A stretch of DNA of 64,000 bases from a virus (IMGVR_UViG_3300034121_000850:18889-82888), one strand, 5' to 3'. Positions 49,434 to 58,398 are shown, numbered from the stretch's first letter. Notes: generated from the letters alone by a model not told the origin. Translations and numbers: made by a program.

Positions 49434-51845
49434 TTAGTCGTATTTATTCTTATTTGCTTTAGCAATAGCTAAATCATTATCAATCTTTTTATTCTTTAAC
49501 GCCAATTCAATACGCTTATTTACATTATCTAATTGTTTAGAAGATTCATCAAAATCTTGTTTACGTCTTGCTAAACTTGATTGTATATCAGATTTTTCTT
49601 GTTCTAATAAAAGCTTATTTTCAGCGTGTATATCAGGTGTATTTAAACCTGCTTGAATATCACTTAATGTTTTAGAATCAGCGTTTATCAATGCTACATC
49701 AACACCTTGTTGATAACTCTTATCAGCTACATATTTTGTAGTTTCAATTTTTAATTTATCCGCTTCACCTTTTAATTGTTGTGTTTGAAGTGCAAGTTGC
49801 TCTTTTTCTAATGATATAGATTTTTCATACTGCTTTTCAATCTTATCGTATTTAATCATAACATCAGTTATTTTACTAATACTATTAGCATCTATAATTG
49901 AAGCAATCATAGCAGGATTTTTATCATTCTGCGCTAAACTAAAAGCATAACCTTTCATAGCAGCAACTTTTTCTTTTTCTTGTATTGTGTTTTTAACAAA
50001 TACACCATAAGAACTATTTGCAATTTTTAAAGCATCTATTTCAACATTTTGAACTTCTCCAAGACGATTAATGTATCTACCTTTTTTACCATTTCGGAAA
50101 GCAACTTTACCATTATCTACTAAACCGTTTAAATCTGCTTCTATCCCATCATCAAACTTTCTACTAATTTCAGCAGTCATAATTGAACTACGTTGTAAAG
50201 CACTATCAACATTACCTTTCTTTTCAGAAGCTTTAATATCTCCTAAACGCTGTCTATTAAAACCAATAGAATCATAAGCTTCTATTTTAATAGATTCCAT
50301 TAAATTTCTTGTTTGTTCAATATAATTACCAAGACCTAAATCAACACCTTTAAGATATTGTAATGCTTGTGCTACTTTAGGGTTAGTTTCATCAAACCAT
50401 GATATACCTGTTGCTTCTACATAGTACATCCATTTTTCCATCTTCCAATCTTTTGGTATTAAACCAAAAGGCATCATCATCAACTTATCTTTATTCTTTG
50501 CCATTAACATTTCAAACCTGTAATGGTAAACATTGTACAACAACTGGTACGCCAATACTTGTTTCATTAAAGAGTACCTTCTACGAGTTCTTGTATAACC
50601 TATTTTACCATTATAAGGTAACTTACAACGACTGCTATTATTAATATCATTTCTTTGAACAGGTATCGGACCCCAATCAAAGTATAAAGCATCATATTCA
50701 GTACCTACTTTAAAAACTTGCCATACTTCATTAATGTATTCCCAATTTATAGAAATATCACCATTTAAAGTATCGAGTTTATAATTTTCATCAACCTCCA
50801 TTTCATCAGGTTGACCTAAAAGATTTATATATTGTAATACACCAACCTTCTTAAAAGTCTTCCAAACAATATGAAACAAATCAATATTACCATCACCAGT
50901 ATTAAAACTACTTAAAGCTTGTCTATCACCTAAAGCCATATGAGCAGCATCAGGTGTTGTAGAAACTCTATTATAATATTGAACAGAACCATTACTTATA
51001 GATTGTTCTGATATGGTTGTTAATCTTGTAATATCTTCTTCACCTAAATCTCCTCTCCATCTATCAACAACACTGTTAATAGTTGTAGTAGATTTACGAA
51101 CTACAGCACCAGCATCTTCTATTAGATTATGTTGTTTATCAAAATCAAACACAAAAATATCTTCGGGCATACAAACTTCATAATTAACATCATCATGCAA
51201 TACTTCTTTATATGTTACATATTCTCCTACTGCTACATAATCGCCCCAAGCATCTTGTATTTTATCTTTTAAATTTACAGTATATTCTATAAGTTCTAAT
51301 ATAGTTTGTCCGTCTTTAGCTTGTTCATCATCAAATTTACTACGCAGGGTAGCAACAAGATTTTCTAAACTATCAGTTTCTTCACTTGGAATACCTGTAT
51401 CAATACCTTTCTCATTGACACCTTTAATAAATTTCTTTTGTAAAGTCTTATCTATAGCCTTATCTAAAGCATCTTTAAACTCATTAATGATATCTGCGTT
51501 AGTTGCAACAACAGAATAATCAACAGGTAAATCAGAACGTTCACCAACTAAACTTCTATAAATTGTAGAAATGAAATCATAATTTCTTAGTTCAGCAGGA
51601 CGTTGTAGATACTTAACATCAGAAACTTTATAAGGATTTAAAACATACTCATAAAGCTTTTTATCTATAATACCATCAACAGCATCTCTAAGCATTCCCA
51701 TCTCTGCTCTATCTTCATCAAATGATGACATATTACTTGTATAGTAATCAGCGACTGCTTTTATAAATTCAGGTATTACATCACCTTCTTTAATAGCAAG
51801 TTTTTCAGCAGTAGAAATAGTTTGTTGAGGATAATTATTATTCAT
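49434..51845 (-). CDS. Portal protein (crAss-type)
   Basis: An 803-residue protein directly downstream of the terminase gene in transcription order, with length typical of crAss portals. It has long helices rich in charged residues, a central clip-like region with many Tyr/Trp (IGYTRTRRRYSLMKQVLAYQLLYN), and an extended C-terminal coiled-coil. The coiled-coil (about 660-803, for example LALQTQQLKGEADKLKIETTK) is compatible with the portal barrel/crown. It forms the dodecameric ring through which DNA is packaged and ejected. There is a 9-base gap to the terminase stop. Family identity is by order, size and architecture. Confidence 0.75.
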   Translation of the reverse strand: MNNNYPQQTISTAEKLAIKEGDVIPEFIKAVADYYTSNMSSFDEDRAEMGMLRDAVDGIIDKKLYEYVLNPYKVSDVKYLQRPAELRNYDFISTIYRSLVGERSDLPVDYSVVATNADIINEFKDALDKAIDKTLQKKFIKGVNEKGIDTGIPSEETDSLENLVATLRSKFDDEQAKDGQTILELIEYTVNLKDKIQDAWGDYVAVGEYVTYKEVLHDDVNYEVCMPEDIFVFDFDKQHNLIEDAGAVVRKSTTTINSVVDRWRGDLGEEDITRLTTISEQSISNGSVQYYNRVSTTPDAAHMALGDRQALSSFNTGDGNIDLFHIVWKTFKKVGVLQYINLLGQPDEMEVDENYKLDTLNGDISINWEYINEVWQVFKVGTEYDALYFDWGPIPVQRNDINNSSRCKLPYNGKIGYTRTRRRYSLMKQVLAYQLLYNVYHYRFEMLMAKNKDKLMMMPFGLIPKDWKMEKWMYYVEATGISWFDETNPKVAQALQYLKGVDLGLGNYIEQTRNLMESIKIEAYDSIGFNRQRLGDIKASEKKGNVDSALQRSSIMTAEISRKFDDGIEADLNGLVDNGKVAFRNGKKGRYINRLGEVQNVEIDALKIANSSYGVFVKNTIQEKEKVAAMKGYAFSLAQNDKNPAMIASIIDANSISKITDVMIKYDKIEKQYEKSISLEKEQLALQTQQLKGEADKLKIETTKYVADKSYQQGVDVALINADSKTLSDIQAGLNTPDIHAENKLLLEQEKSDIQSSLARRKQDFDESSKQLDNVNKRIELALKNKKIDNDLAIAKANKNKYD

Positions 51846-51854
51846 AGTATTATG

Positions 51855-54038
51855 TTAATTAAAATATTCATCAAATTGTCTTGAATGTTCAGGACTTGAA
51901 GCTACAACACCTGATACAAGTTCTTCTTTATAATCAAACATTCCTACTATCATTGTAGATATACGGTCAAAGTTACCCTTATTATTGAACTTAATAAGTT
52001 CACGAACTAAACCCAAATCAAATATATAGTGTAAATTTAAAATTGAATTACCATTTATATCTTTTTCTACTTCTTCAAGTAACCAATCCTTTAAATAAAT
52101 GATACCTGTTTCCTTACGTGCAGTATTAATATGTATACCCCAGTTTCTACCAGTCTTACCACTTAACTCTTTTTTCCATACAATCTCAGGTTCAGCTGCA
52201 AGATATTCTAATAGTTTATATCTCTTAGCATAAGGTATAACTTCTCCTCTATCATTTTCAAACTGTAAACCTTCATATGTATTATAGTATTCTGCTATTA
52301 AAAACAACTGTTCATTATATTCATCAGTTCTTGCAGGACGACCAGCATATGCAGCTACAATTCTATTACCTTTAGTTTTAGTAAAATTATTAGGTTTTTC
52401 AAAAACATATGTAACACCAAGTGAATCTCTTGTAGTAATATTCTCTTTAGTTTTATCTACTGCAAAAGGGTCATGCCAAACTCTATATAAATTTTTAGGA
52501 ACTACACCACCAACTTTAAAAGGAGGACTCCATTCTACAAATGCACCATTAAGGTTATCTTCGGGTTTAGTAGGGTAATGTATCAAAGGACTTACATTAG
52601 CTTCTATATTTAATCTAACTCCTGTTTTAGTTCTTACTAATAAACCTACTCTACCAAGATTATTTAATTTAACATTCTTCATTAAATGCTTTTCATGTTG
52701 TGAAAGCATCTCAACAGGAAAGATATTATTACCACTACGTTTAAAAGCTTCTGATGGACAATTAGGTTTCTCCATCATATAATCATCTAAATCCGTAGTA
52801 GATTGACTAGTTTTCTTTATTCTTTCTTTTTGTTTCTTCTCATAATCAAAAGCTTCTGATTTTAAACTATTACCATCCTTATCAATAAAACCAGGCATAT
52901 TAAGATATTGTGGAACAAAGAAACCACAATCAGTACCTTCAAAACCTTCATCCCAAATATTATTAAAAGATATACATTTATAAGTAGATGGATTATAAAA
53001 TATTTGTTCAAAGTTAGCCCAGTTAGTATCTTTACCACCACCTGTACCAAATATAAGAATCTGTCCTGTACTATAAATACCATCTTCAATAGTAGGTTGT
53101 GTAGAAGCTAATGATTGTAATAGATTAGCCCACTTACCAGCTTCTTCAAATAGTATTAAAGTTCCATCTTTACCACGAGCAGCGCCAGGTCTATTAGGCC
53201 CAAATGATACAGCTATAACTTGACTCTTATTACCTCTTTCAATTTCCGGACTATCAGTTAGCTTATAACCAATCTTAATATGGTCCATACTATCAATTAG
53301 CCTTCTCTTACTCCAATCAGTATGTTTATTAAGAAACTGTAAATAATTATCAGTCATAGACATAGTACCCTCAGGATACAGATATGCACTATCATATGCA
53401 CCTACAACAGTAATTGAATCTTTATATAAATCAGCTCTATTAGCAGCTATGAAACCATTTTTATAACTATAACCACCTCTACGTTTTTTACCTACACAAA
53501 CATTTAAACCAAGACCTCTTGCAACTTCTTTAACTGTAAAATAATAAAAATCACCATCCCAAAAATCAGGGAAAGTGATTTGTTTAGTAGCAGATAGATA
53601 AGTATTTTTTACAACTTTTTCTCCACCTGTTTCATTAAATTTACGCTTCTCAAATTTACTTTCTCTTGGGTCTTTAGTAACTTTAATTTGTCCATAATTT
53701 AAATACCCATAATGTTCCCCTGTAATATGAATCTTTTGGATTTTAGCTTCTTTACCATCATAATACAATTTACCATTTAATGTAATTCCTTCTCTTCGTT
53801 TATGTTCTTCTCTATCCCAAAAGTCTTTATAATCTTTAGAATTTTTAGGAGCTTTAGTATATACACCATGCTTCATAAAGTATTGTGCAGCTTCTGTTGC
53901 TTCTGCAGTATTAACAAAAGCAATATCCTCAAACGTAAATAGAGGTGTATCATCATTAACACTCTCTTTTAGTTTGAGGATACCATCTGCAACTCTATCA
54001 TGTATAATAGGGTTGTATATACTTTGACTTATGAACAT
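51855..54038 (-). CDS. Terminase large subunit
   Basis: A 727-residue protein. Walker B is visible as GTLILFEEAGKW (about residues 286-297), and a coupling-like GQILIFGTGGGKD follows (about 326-338). The C-terminal RNase H-like nuclease region begins near residue 515 with YRVWHDPFAV, containing the first catalytic aspartate. A following acidic segment is EPEIVWKKELSGKTGRNW. An N-terminal domain of about 130 residues includes ITGEHYGYLNYGQI, a pattern found in crAss-type and T4-type terminases. It powers DNA packaging through the portal, encoded directly downstream. It starts 1 base after the stop of the 100-aa gene upstream. Confidence 0.85.
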   Translation of the reverse strand: MFISQSIYNPIIHDRVADGILKLKESVNDDTPLFTFEDIAFVNTAEATEAAQYFMKHGVYTKAPKNSKDYKDFWDREEHKRREGITLNGKLYYDGKEAKIQKIHITGEHYGYLNYGQIKVTKDPRESKFEKRKFNETGGEKVVKNTYLSATKQITFPDFWDGDFYYFTVKEVARGLGLNVCVGKKRRGGYSYKNGFIAANRADLYKDSITVVGAYDSAYLYPEGTMSMTDNYLQFLNKHTDWSKRRLIDSMDHIKIGYKLTDSPEIERGNKSQVIAVSFGPNRPGAARGKDGTLILFEEAGKWANLLQSLASTQPTIEDGIYSTGQILIFGTGGGKDTNWANFEQIFYNPSTYKCISFNNIWDEGFEGTDCGFFVPQYLNMPGFIDKDGNSLKSEAFDYEKKQKERIKKTSQSTTDLDDYMMEKPNCPSEAFKRSGNNIFPVEMLSQHEKHLMKNVKLNNLGRVGLLVRTKTGVRLNIEANVSPLIHYPTKPEDNLNGAFVEWSPPFKVGGVVPKNLYRVWHDPFAVDKTKENITTRDSLGVTYVFEKPNNFTKTKGNRIVAAYAGRPARTDEYNEQLFLIAEYYNTYEGLQFENDRGEVIPYAKRYKLLEYLAAEPEIVWKKELSGKTGRNWGIHINTARKETGIIYLKDWLLEEVEKDINGNSILNLHYIFDLGLVRELIKFNNKGNFDRISTMIVGMFDYKEELVSGVVASSPEHSRQFDEYFN

Positions 54039-54341
54039 CTATACATCACTTATATTGAGCCTTAGTTTACTAGCAAGTTTTTCATCATAAACAAGTAACA
54101 TTTGTTTATGTCCTAAGTCAATTACAATCTCTTTACTTTTAGGTCTAAAAATTGCATCTATAACTACTCTTGGACTAAAATGATATTCTTCTAATCTATA
54201 CTTTGGTTTTAATTCAGCAGGAGCATTATCTACACGATATAAAGCATCCCCACTATTTAGTCTAGCAAAGTGTTCTGTACGTTCATTATAATTTCCTTGT
54301 AATTCTGCACTATTTGCAATCACTTTTAATTGAGCTTCCAT
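54039..54341 (-). CDS. Small protein upstream of terminase (100 aa)
   Basis: A 100-residue protein with mixed helix and strand, containing LNSGDALYRVDNAPAELKP and an end with SKLRLNISDV. No known motif. Its position immediately before TerL is where many phages encode a small terminase subunit, but no helix-turn-helix or DNA-binding signature is visible and it is shorter than most TerS proteins. It is accepted as a real gene because it abuts the terminase start by one base. Confidence 0.6.
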   Translation of the reverse strand: MEAQLKVIANSAELQGNYNERTEHFARLNSGDALYRVDNAPAELKPKYRLEEYHFSPRVVIDAIFRPKSKEIVIDLGHKQMLLVYDEKLASKLRLNISDV

Positions 54342-54375
54342 TGTCTTTAATTTTAGGTTATTTATTTGTTAATTA

Positions 54376-54834
54376 TTATACTACGTGAAAAGCATTTATT
54401 ATTTCCCAAGTTACTGCCTCTTTTCTAGCAATAGCTTCTTGTACTTTTTCTAATAGGGCTTTTTCAGCTGTACCCCATATTTTTTTATTATCAGTATTAA
54501 AAGCAACTAAAATACAACCTTCTGTATTTAAAGCTGTATTACCCCCATGTGCTCTAACACCTGCAAAAGTTACACCTTTATGATTAATAGTATAATCGTT
54601 TTGATTATACAAAAGAACCATAAGTCTTTTAAACCTTGCAGACATAGTAACTGTTACATTATACTTTAATGCAGGTATTGCAGTCATTTTAGCTATTTTA
54701 ACTCCATCAGGTCTAACAGTATCTTCTAAAGCACTGCAAAAATAAAAGCCATCAATAACAACTCTGCTAATAACGTTACGTTCTACTTCTGTAGCACCAT
54801 CATTATAAACTTCTCTGTATTGTTTAATTTCCAT
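54376..54834 (-). CDS. DUF5675 family protein, candidate lysis-related enzyme
   Basis: A 152-residue single-domain protein. It has FYFCSALEDTVRP (about 31-43), the IPALKYNVTVTMSARFKR block (about 53-70) and VRAHGGNTALNTEGCILVAFN (about 93-113). These match the DUF5675 layout (TLED.xR ... IPxGxY ... IHxGN.xxDTxGCILxG). The HGGN ... EGCI pair recalls the catalytic His and Cys of L,D-transpeptidase-like folds, so a peptidoglycan-acting role is possible but unproven. In many phages DUF5675 genes sit near lysis or structural genes. Here it overlaps the 3'-phosphatase gene by 11 bases. Confidence 0.7.
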   Translation of the reverse strand: MEIKQYREVYNDGATEVERNVISRVVIDGFYFCSALEDTVRPDGVKIAKMTAIPALKYNVTVTMSARFKRLMVLLYNQNDYTINHKGVTFAGVRAHGGNTALNTEGCILVAFNTDNKKIWGTAEKALLEKVQEAIARKEAVTWEIINAFHVV

Positions 54835-55384
54835 GTCTACCGTTATTAAAATTTATTTCTACAAAACGAGTATTTGTTAAATCATCAATATGTTTCATAA
54901 CTACATCAATATCTTCTTCTTCTATTTTCAAAAATTCAGCAATATCAAAATAAGTACCAATACCTGAAAATGCAGCAAAACTTCTATCACTATCTTTAGA
55001 ACCTATCATAAGACTTCTAAGTAAAGATAGTTCTAACTTTAAAGCACAAGCATAAGCCATTCCAGGGTCAGGCTTACGACTAAAGTTTTCTTCAACATAT
55101 AAACTAAATCTATAAAATGGTTTAAAATTTGTAACCTTTTCAATCTCATTTGCAATCTTCTCTAACTTAATATTAATTTCAGATTCTCTTACTAGCCCTT
55201 TTTCAATACCTCCTTGATTAGTTACAATACAAATTCTAAATCCTTTTTTTGAAAATATTCCTAATACATCTAAAATACGTCCATTAAATTTCCAATCATT
55301 AACATCTTTAGGAAACTTATCACCACTTGCAGTAGTTATAATTGTTCCATCTAAATCTAAAAATAAACCTTTCTTACTTACCAT
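54824..55384 (-). CDS. Polynucleotide 3'-phosphatase, HAD family (PNK3P-like)
   Basis: A 186-residue HAD-superfamily phosphatase. Motif I is LFLDLDGTIITTASGDKFP (about 6-24), followed by DVNDWKFNG. The TT-x-SG-x-x-FP-x(n)-DW signature is that of the PNKP 3'-phosphatase domain rather than of histidinol-phosphatase relatives. Motif II is IVTNQGGIEKG (about 53-63), then FSRKPDPGMAYA (about 101-112) and motif IV-type GSKDSDRSFAAFSGIGTYFD (about 132-151). It should remove 3'-phosphates from nicked DNA or RNA ends so that they can be sealed or extended. No kinase domain is attached. It pairs functionally with the DNA ligase at the left edge, and RNA repair after host nuclease attack is an alternative. 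Confidence 0.8.
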   Translation of the reverse strand: MVSKKGLFLDLDGTIITTASGDKFPKDVNDWKFNGRILDVLGIFSKKGFRICIVTNQGGIEKGLVRESEINIKLEKIANEIEKVTNFKPFYRFSLYVEENFSRKPDPGMAYACALKLELSLLRSLMIGSKDSDRSFAAFSGIGTYFDIAEFLKIEEEDIDVVMKHIDDLTNTRFVEINFNNGRHGN

Positions 55385-55404
55385 CTTATATTAATTTTAA
55401 TTAT

Positions 55405-55647
55405 TTACCATTTACCTATTGGACAAGTTTTATCTACTGCTCTTACTACTGCACTTAATGAAGGACAACCACAAAGAGTACACTTTAAATTTTTAATTGG
55501 AGTTTTATCAGGAAGATGTAAAAGAGTTTCTACTGAAAATTCACAAGGGGCACATATAGCAGCACGTTCTTCTGCCATCTTTTTAATTGCAACACTTGGA
55601 AACATATAATTTTTCCAACCATCTAATATAACTGATAACTTATCCAT
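55405..55647 (-). CDS. Zinc-ribbon-like small protein (80 aa)
   Basis: An 80-residue protein with six cysteines in the pattern AAICAPCEF (about residues 30-38), KCTLCGCPS (about 55-63) and a terminal TCPIGKW. CxxC ... CxxCxC ... CPxGKW is a zinc-ribbon/rubredoxin-like signature common in small phage proteins of unknown role. It lies between the 209-aa gene (1 base apart) and the 3'-phosphatase. A structural zinc is likely; partner and function are unknown. Confidence 0.75.
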   Translation of the reverse strand: MDKLSVILDGWKNYMFPSVAIKKMAEERAAICAPCEFSVETLLHLPDKTPIKNLKCTLCGCPSLSAVVRAVDKTCPIGKW

Positions 55648-55648
55648 C

Positions 55649-56278
55649 TTATTCTCTATTACCTACTTCACCCCCACCCCAAACTTTAGAAGTCTTTTCA
55701 GTCAAATCTCTTAAAGCTTGTTCTACTGCTTTCTCTGTTGTATTAATAGCTTTAGGAAGTGTATCAGCAATCTCCATTAAAGCTTTTAAATCAGCAACAG
55801 CAGCTTTTGCTAATGCACGTCTTTTAACTTTATCTTCTTCAGAAGTACTACAATTTTTTAGTTCTTCTATATCAGTCATAATAGAATCTTTTAAAACATC
55901 TATTACTTGTTTTGAACCTTGTAATGTTTGCAATAATGTTCTTGCATAACTTGTAGAAACTCCACCATAAAACTTCTTACATTCAGCAATAGCACTTTGA
56001 ACAGCATCATCAGGTTTCCATTGGTCATCTAGTCCAGCAAAATGAACTCCTTCATTATGAAGAGCGTTATCATTATATCCTTGACGAATTCCAGGGCTAT
56101 TAAAATTAAACATAAACCAAACATAACGCAACTCGCTATCAGTTCTTTTTTTAAATACCCGTCCTTTCTCAACAACCCCATTATCTCTTCTAATAAGTTT
56201 TAATATTGTTGGGAGTGCTTTAAGTTCATTAATATCAAACTCAATATCTCCATCTCTATTTACATTATAAATCTGCAT
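55649..56278 (-). CDS. Hypothetical late-operon protein (209 aa)
   Basis: A 209-residue soluble protein. The first part contains IKLIRRDNGVVEKGRVFKKR-like basic strands and the SELRYVWFMFNFNSPGIRQGYND block (about 48-70). The second half is one long coiled-coil-like helix (about 115-195) with many Lys, Glu and Ala. It overlaps the 104-aa gene upstream by 14 bases. Genes in this slot of crAss-like phages are conserved but uncharacterised. A DNA-packaging accessory role is possible from proximity to the terminase. Confidence 0.65.
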   Translation of the reverse strand: MQIYNVNRDGDIEFDINELKALPTILKLIRRDNGVVEKGRVFKKRTDSELRYVWFMFNFNSPGIRQGYNDNALHNEGVHFAGLDDQWKPDDAVQSAIAECKKFYGGVSTSYARTLLQTLQGSKQVIDVLKDSIMTDIEELKNCSTSEEDKVKRRALAKAAVADLKALMEIADTLPKAINTTEKAVEQALRDLTEKTSKVWGGGEVGNRE

Positions 56279-56579
56279 TTTTCTTAATCTTTTTCTTAAT
56301 GAATAAAGTTACACCACTTGATGTTTTAGTAGGAACTTCAACTGTTTTAAATTTACTATTCTCCATTTTAACTGCATATACTTTATATACAGAAGGCATC
56401 AATTTTCCGAGAAAACCTAATCTAACAACAAGTCTATTAATAATAGCGTAATTAATTACAAGTCCTATTTTAATTATTATAATCTCAACTAACTCTGTTG
56501 ATATTTTATAATTAAACTTCTCCTCTACTTCTATTACAATTTCACGCACTATTCTATGAAAGATGCGATCTTTTTGCAT
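56265..56579 (-). CDS. Basic hypothetical protein (104 aa)
   Basis: A 104-residue, strongly basic protein ending in KKKIKKNADL. It has a hydrophobic helix (VEIIIIKIGLVINYAII, about 31-47) and then VVRLGFLGKLMPS followed by beta strands. The RLGFLGK element and the basic beta end faintly recall HU/IHF proteins, which crAss-like phages do encode, but the DNA-intercalating proline arm is not evident and I do not make that call. Overlaps its upstream neighbour by 26 bases. Confidence 0.6.
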   Translation of the reverse strand: MQKDRIFHRIVREIVIEVEEKFNYKISTELVEIIIIKIGLVINYAIINRLVVRLGFLGKLMPSVYKVYAVKMENSKFKTVEVPTKTSSGVTLFIKKKIKKNADL

Positions 56580-57042
56580 TATCTAAATCTATATCATTTT
56601 TAACATTAATACTAATCTGATTCAATATATGATGTTTTGCTATTGTAGTAAATACAGCTATACACTCTTTAAAGAATGTTTTAATAACTTTATCAATAGC
56701 ATTTGATTTGAAGAACTTTTCTTTACCTTCTATTTCGTGTTCACAACTAAATAGAATTAATTTTTCTTCATCTAAAGCAGTGTCTAATATAAAGAAATTA
56801 AAGACAATAACTTCTGCCATTTCAATTCCTTCACGACCTTCCCCTGCTTTTACTATAACTTTTGGACGTATCTTAACTTCAAAATCTATTGTAAATGCAA
56901 AACCACTTTTAATGTTTTCAGTGTTAATAGCATTGACAACTGCACGTAAGGCATTAATTAGACCTTTATCCGCACCATCATAATCTTTTAAAACTACACC
57001 ATCTTCAACTTTATCATAACCCTTATCTTTAATCTCACTCAT
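56554..57042 (-). CDS. First gene of the late block, hypothetical (162 aa)
   Basis: A 162-residue protein with a helical N-terminus, a central beta sheet (AFTIDFEVKIRPKVIVKAG, about 49-67; EVIVFNFFIL) and a helical C-terminus. It is the first leftward gene after the divergent control region, 51 bases downstream of a TATCTTTG -7-like element on the minus strand. Being first in the transcript it may be regulatory or packaging-related, but no motif supports either. Confidence 0.65.
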   Translation of the reverse strand: MSEIKDKGYDKVEDGVVLKDYDGADKGLINALRAVVNAINTENIKSGFAFTIDFEVKIRPKVIVKAGEGREGIEMAEVIVFNFFILDTALDEEKLILFSCEHEIEGKEKFFKSNAIDKVIKTFFKECIAVFTTIAKHHILNQISINVKNDIDLDNAKRSHLS

Positions 57043-57092
57043 AATTTTAGTTTCTTTAATATTAGTAATTTGTTTTAACCTATTGGTTTCAG

Positions 57093-57100
57093 CAAAGATA
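57093..57100 (-). promoter_or_regulatory. Candidate Bacteroidota-type -7 element for the late block
   Basis: On the minus strand this reads TATCTTTG, a perfect match to the Bacteroidota -7 consensus TAnnTTTG. It is placed 51 bases before the first late gene. No good TTTG -33 element lies 19-21 bases upstream; the nearest is farther away (TTTTGT at 57131-57136, minus strand). It may depend on an activator or on the phage polymerase, or be chance in an AT-rich sequence. Confidence 0.4.
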
Positions 57101-57231
57101 ACTAAAAAAACATAGCAACCTAATCTTTTAACAAAATTTTTTATTCACCATTAAACCACTATCATTAATGCTATTAACATTTTACCCTGTAATTATAACA
57201 ACCAACTATTATTAAAAAATGTTTATTATCA

Positions 57232-57263
57232 TTTGTATATATGGAATTCAGTTTTTATATTTA
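57232..57263 (+). promoter_or_regulatory. Candidate Bacteroidota-type early promoter
   Basis: TTTG at 57232-57235 and TATATTTA at 57256-57263 are spaced by 20 bases, one mismatch from the Bacteroidota TTTG-N19-21-TAnnTTTG promoter. Transcription would start near 57270, giving a leader of about 180 bases that includes the palindromes before the 246-aa gene. Confidence 0.45.
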
Positions 57264-57323
57264 CAGGGTTAAATACATTATTATAAATATACTAATATTA
57301 ATACTTCAAGATTTTCCTATGTC

Positions 57324-57347
57324 CACGCGTGTATATGCGTACATATA
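57324..57347 (+). promoter_or_regulatory. Two abutting palindromes, possible operator or leader hairpin
   Basis: CACGCGTG at 57324-57331 is a perfect palindrome. It directly touches TATATG-CGTA-CATATA at 57332-57347, a perfect 6-bp inverted repeat. They are the only GC-containing palindromes in the control region and lie downstream of the candidate early promoter. They could be protein-binding sites or form a leader hairpin. Confidence 0.45.
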
Positions 57348-57452
57348 AAGGGCTGAAAAGCTTTATACTAATTTTAATACTATAACAGAATTAAACGCTG
57401 ATAGTACAATGCAAATAAACTCATATAACTAAAAACAACTAAATTTAATAAG

Positions 57453-58193
57453 ATGGAAAAAGACGCGTCTAATAGTACCAAAAAAGTATATTTTACAATA
57501 GAGAATAATTTAACTTATAAAGATATAATTAAATATATTTTTTTAAGAAAAAGTATTCTTAATATTGAAGCAGATATTAATACTGAATATCATATTACAA
57601 ATATGAAATTAACTTTAGAAGAATTTTATACATGGAATATATTATATACTTATATTAAAAATAAGTGGAGTAGATTTAAAAATAGAAATAATAAAAATGA
57701 TACTTGTTCATTAATGGAAGCACCAATAAAAGATTTACCCGAAAGAAGATTCTCTGATGATGTTGATGCTAAAGCACAAAAAGATAAACAAGAAAATTAT
57801 ACATCGTTTGATAATAGAATTTTAACAATAAGTCAAGCTGTTGAAGAACGTATAATACTCCCTATTAATATTCGTGCAGGAGATTTTGAATATAAGTACG
57901 CTTTCTTAAAAACATTTTATTCAGTTAAAGAAATTAATTCTGCTATAAACAATTTAATGTTAAATGCTAATAATGGAGTACATTATATTTTTGAAGTTAC
58001 AGTAGATGCTCCTGTATATCAAGAAATTGCACAACAGTTTTACTTTATAAGAATATCACCACAAAGACCTTTATCAGCTACTCCTTTAATACCTTGTTGG
58101 CATATACGTCCTAATGTTTATGTTGAACTCTATACTAATCTTAATTTACAAAAGAATGACACAACTACAACAAACAATACACAAATACAATAA
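57453..58193 (+). CDS. First early gene, hypothetical (246 aa)
   Basis: A 246-residue protein, Lys/Asn-rich and helical in its N-terminal half (EEFYTWNILYTYIKNKWSRFKNR, about 57-79 in sense). A central acidic-basic linker (PERRFSDDVDAKAQKDKQ) leads to a mixed C-terminal domain ending in a Thr/Asn-rich tail. No family is recognised. As the first gene after the candidate early promoter it is a likely take-over or regulatory protein, by position only. The start was chosen because the ATG follows an A-rich leader (ctaaatttaataagATG). Confidence 0.65.
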   Translation: MEKDASNSTKKVYFTIENNLTYKDIIKYIFLRKSILNIEADINTEYHITNMKLTLEEFYTWNILYTYIKNKWSRFKNRNNKNDTCSLMEAPIKDLPERRFSDDVDAKAQKDKQENYTSFDNRILTISQAVEERIILPINIRAGDFEYKYAFLKTFYSVKEINSAINNLMLNANNGVHYIFEVTVDAPVYQEIAQQFYFIRISPQRPLSATPLIPCWHIRPNVYVELYTNLNLQKNDTTTTNNTQIQ

Positions 58194-58398
58194 TACACTA
58201 TTACATGAAATGTTTACTGAAATAGTAATCATAGGTAAAAGTGAAATTCCAGCAGAAGTGATATGTAGTCCTAATATGGATTTTTTATTTACATTTGCAA
58301 AATTTGAAACTACATTATGGATTAGACATTACTACTTAATATTAGAAACATTAAAAACAGAAATTCTTAAACGATACTTAAAAGGAAGAATAAAATGA
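58156..58398 (+). CDS. Small hypothetical protein (80 aa)
   Basis: An 80-residue protein beginning MTQLQQTIHKYNN. An upstream in-frame ATG at 58114 would lie 80 bases inside the preceding gene. The start at 58156 keeps a shorter overlap (38 bases) and follows the A-rich acaaaagaATG leader typical here, so it is preferred. It contains FTFAKFETTLWIRHYYLILETLK, a hydrophobic helix not long enough for a clear membrane span. Its stop overlaps the next start (ATGA). No family is recognised. Confidence 0.6.
   Translation: MTQLQQTIHKYNNTLLHEMFTEIVIIGKSEIPAEVICSPNMDFLFTFAKFETTLWIRHYYLILETLKTEILKRYLKGRIK

Larger units (their letters stand above)
57043..57452. promoter_or_regulatory. Divergent early/late control region (410 bp, no gene)
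   Basis: This gene-free region separates the leftward late block from the rightward early block. It holds a candidate promoter on each strand and two abutting palindromes (listed separately). It is very AT-rich except for the palindromes. Both flanking genes point away from it, so it is the natural switch point between early and late transcription. Confidence 0.75.

Noticed and set aside
54039-54341. 100-aa gene as terminase small subunit
   Set aside because: Position fits but no helix-turn-helix or typical TerS coiled-coil is visible, so only a hypothetical call is given.
56265-56579. 104-aa basic protein as an IHF/HU subunit
   Set aside because: Only a faint RLGFLGK resemblance; the proline-tipped DNA arm and the usual domain order are missing.
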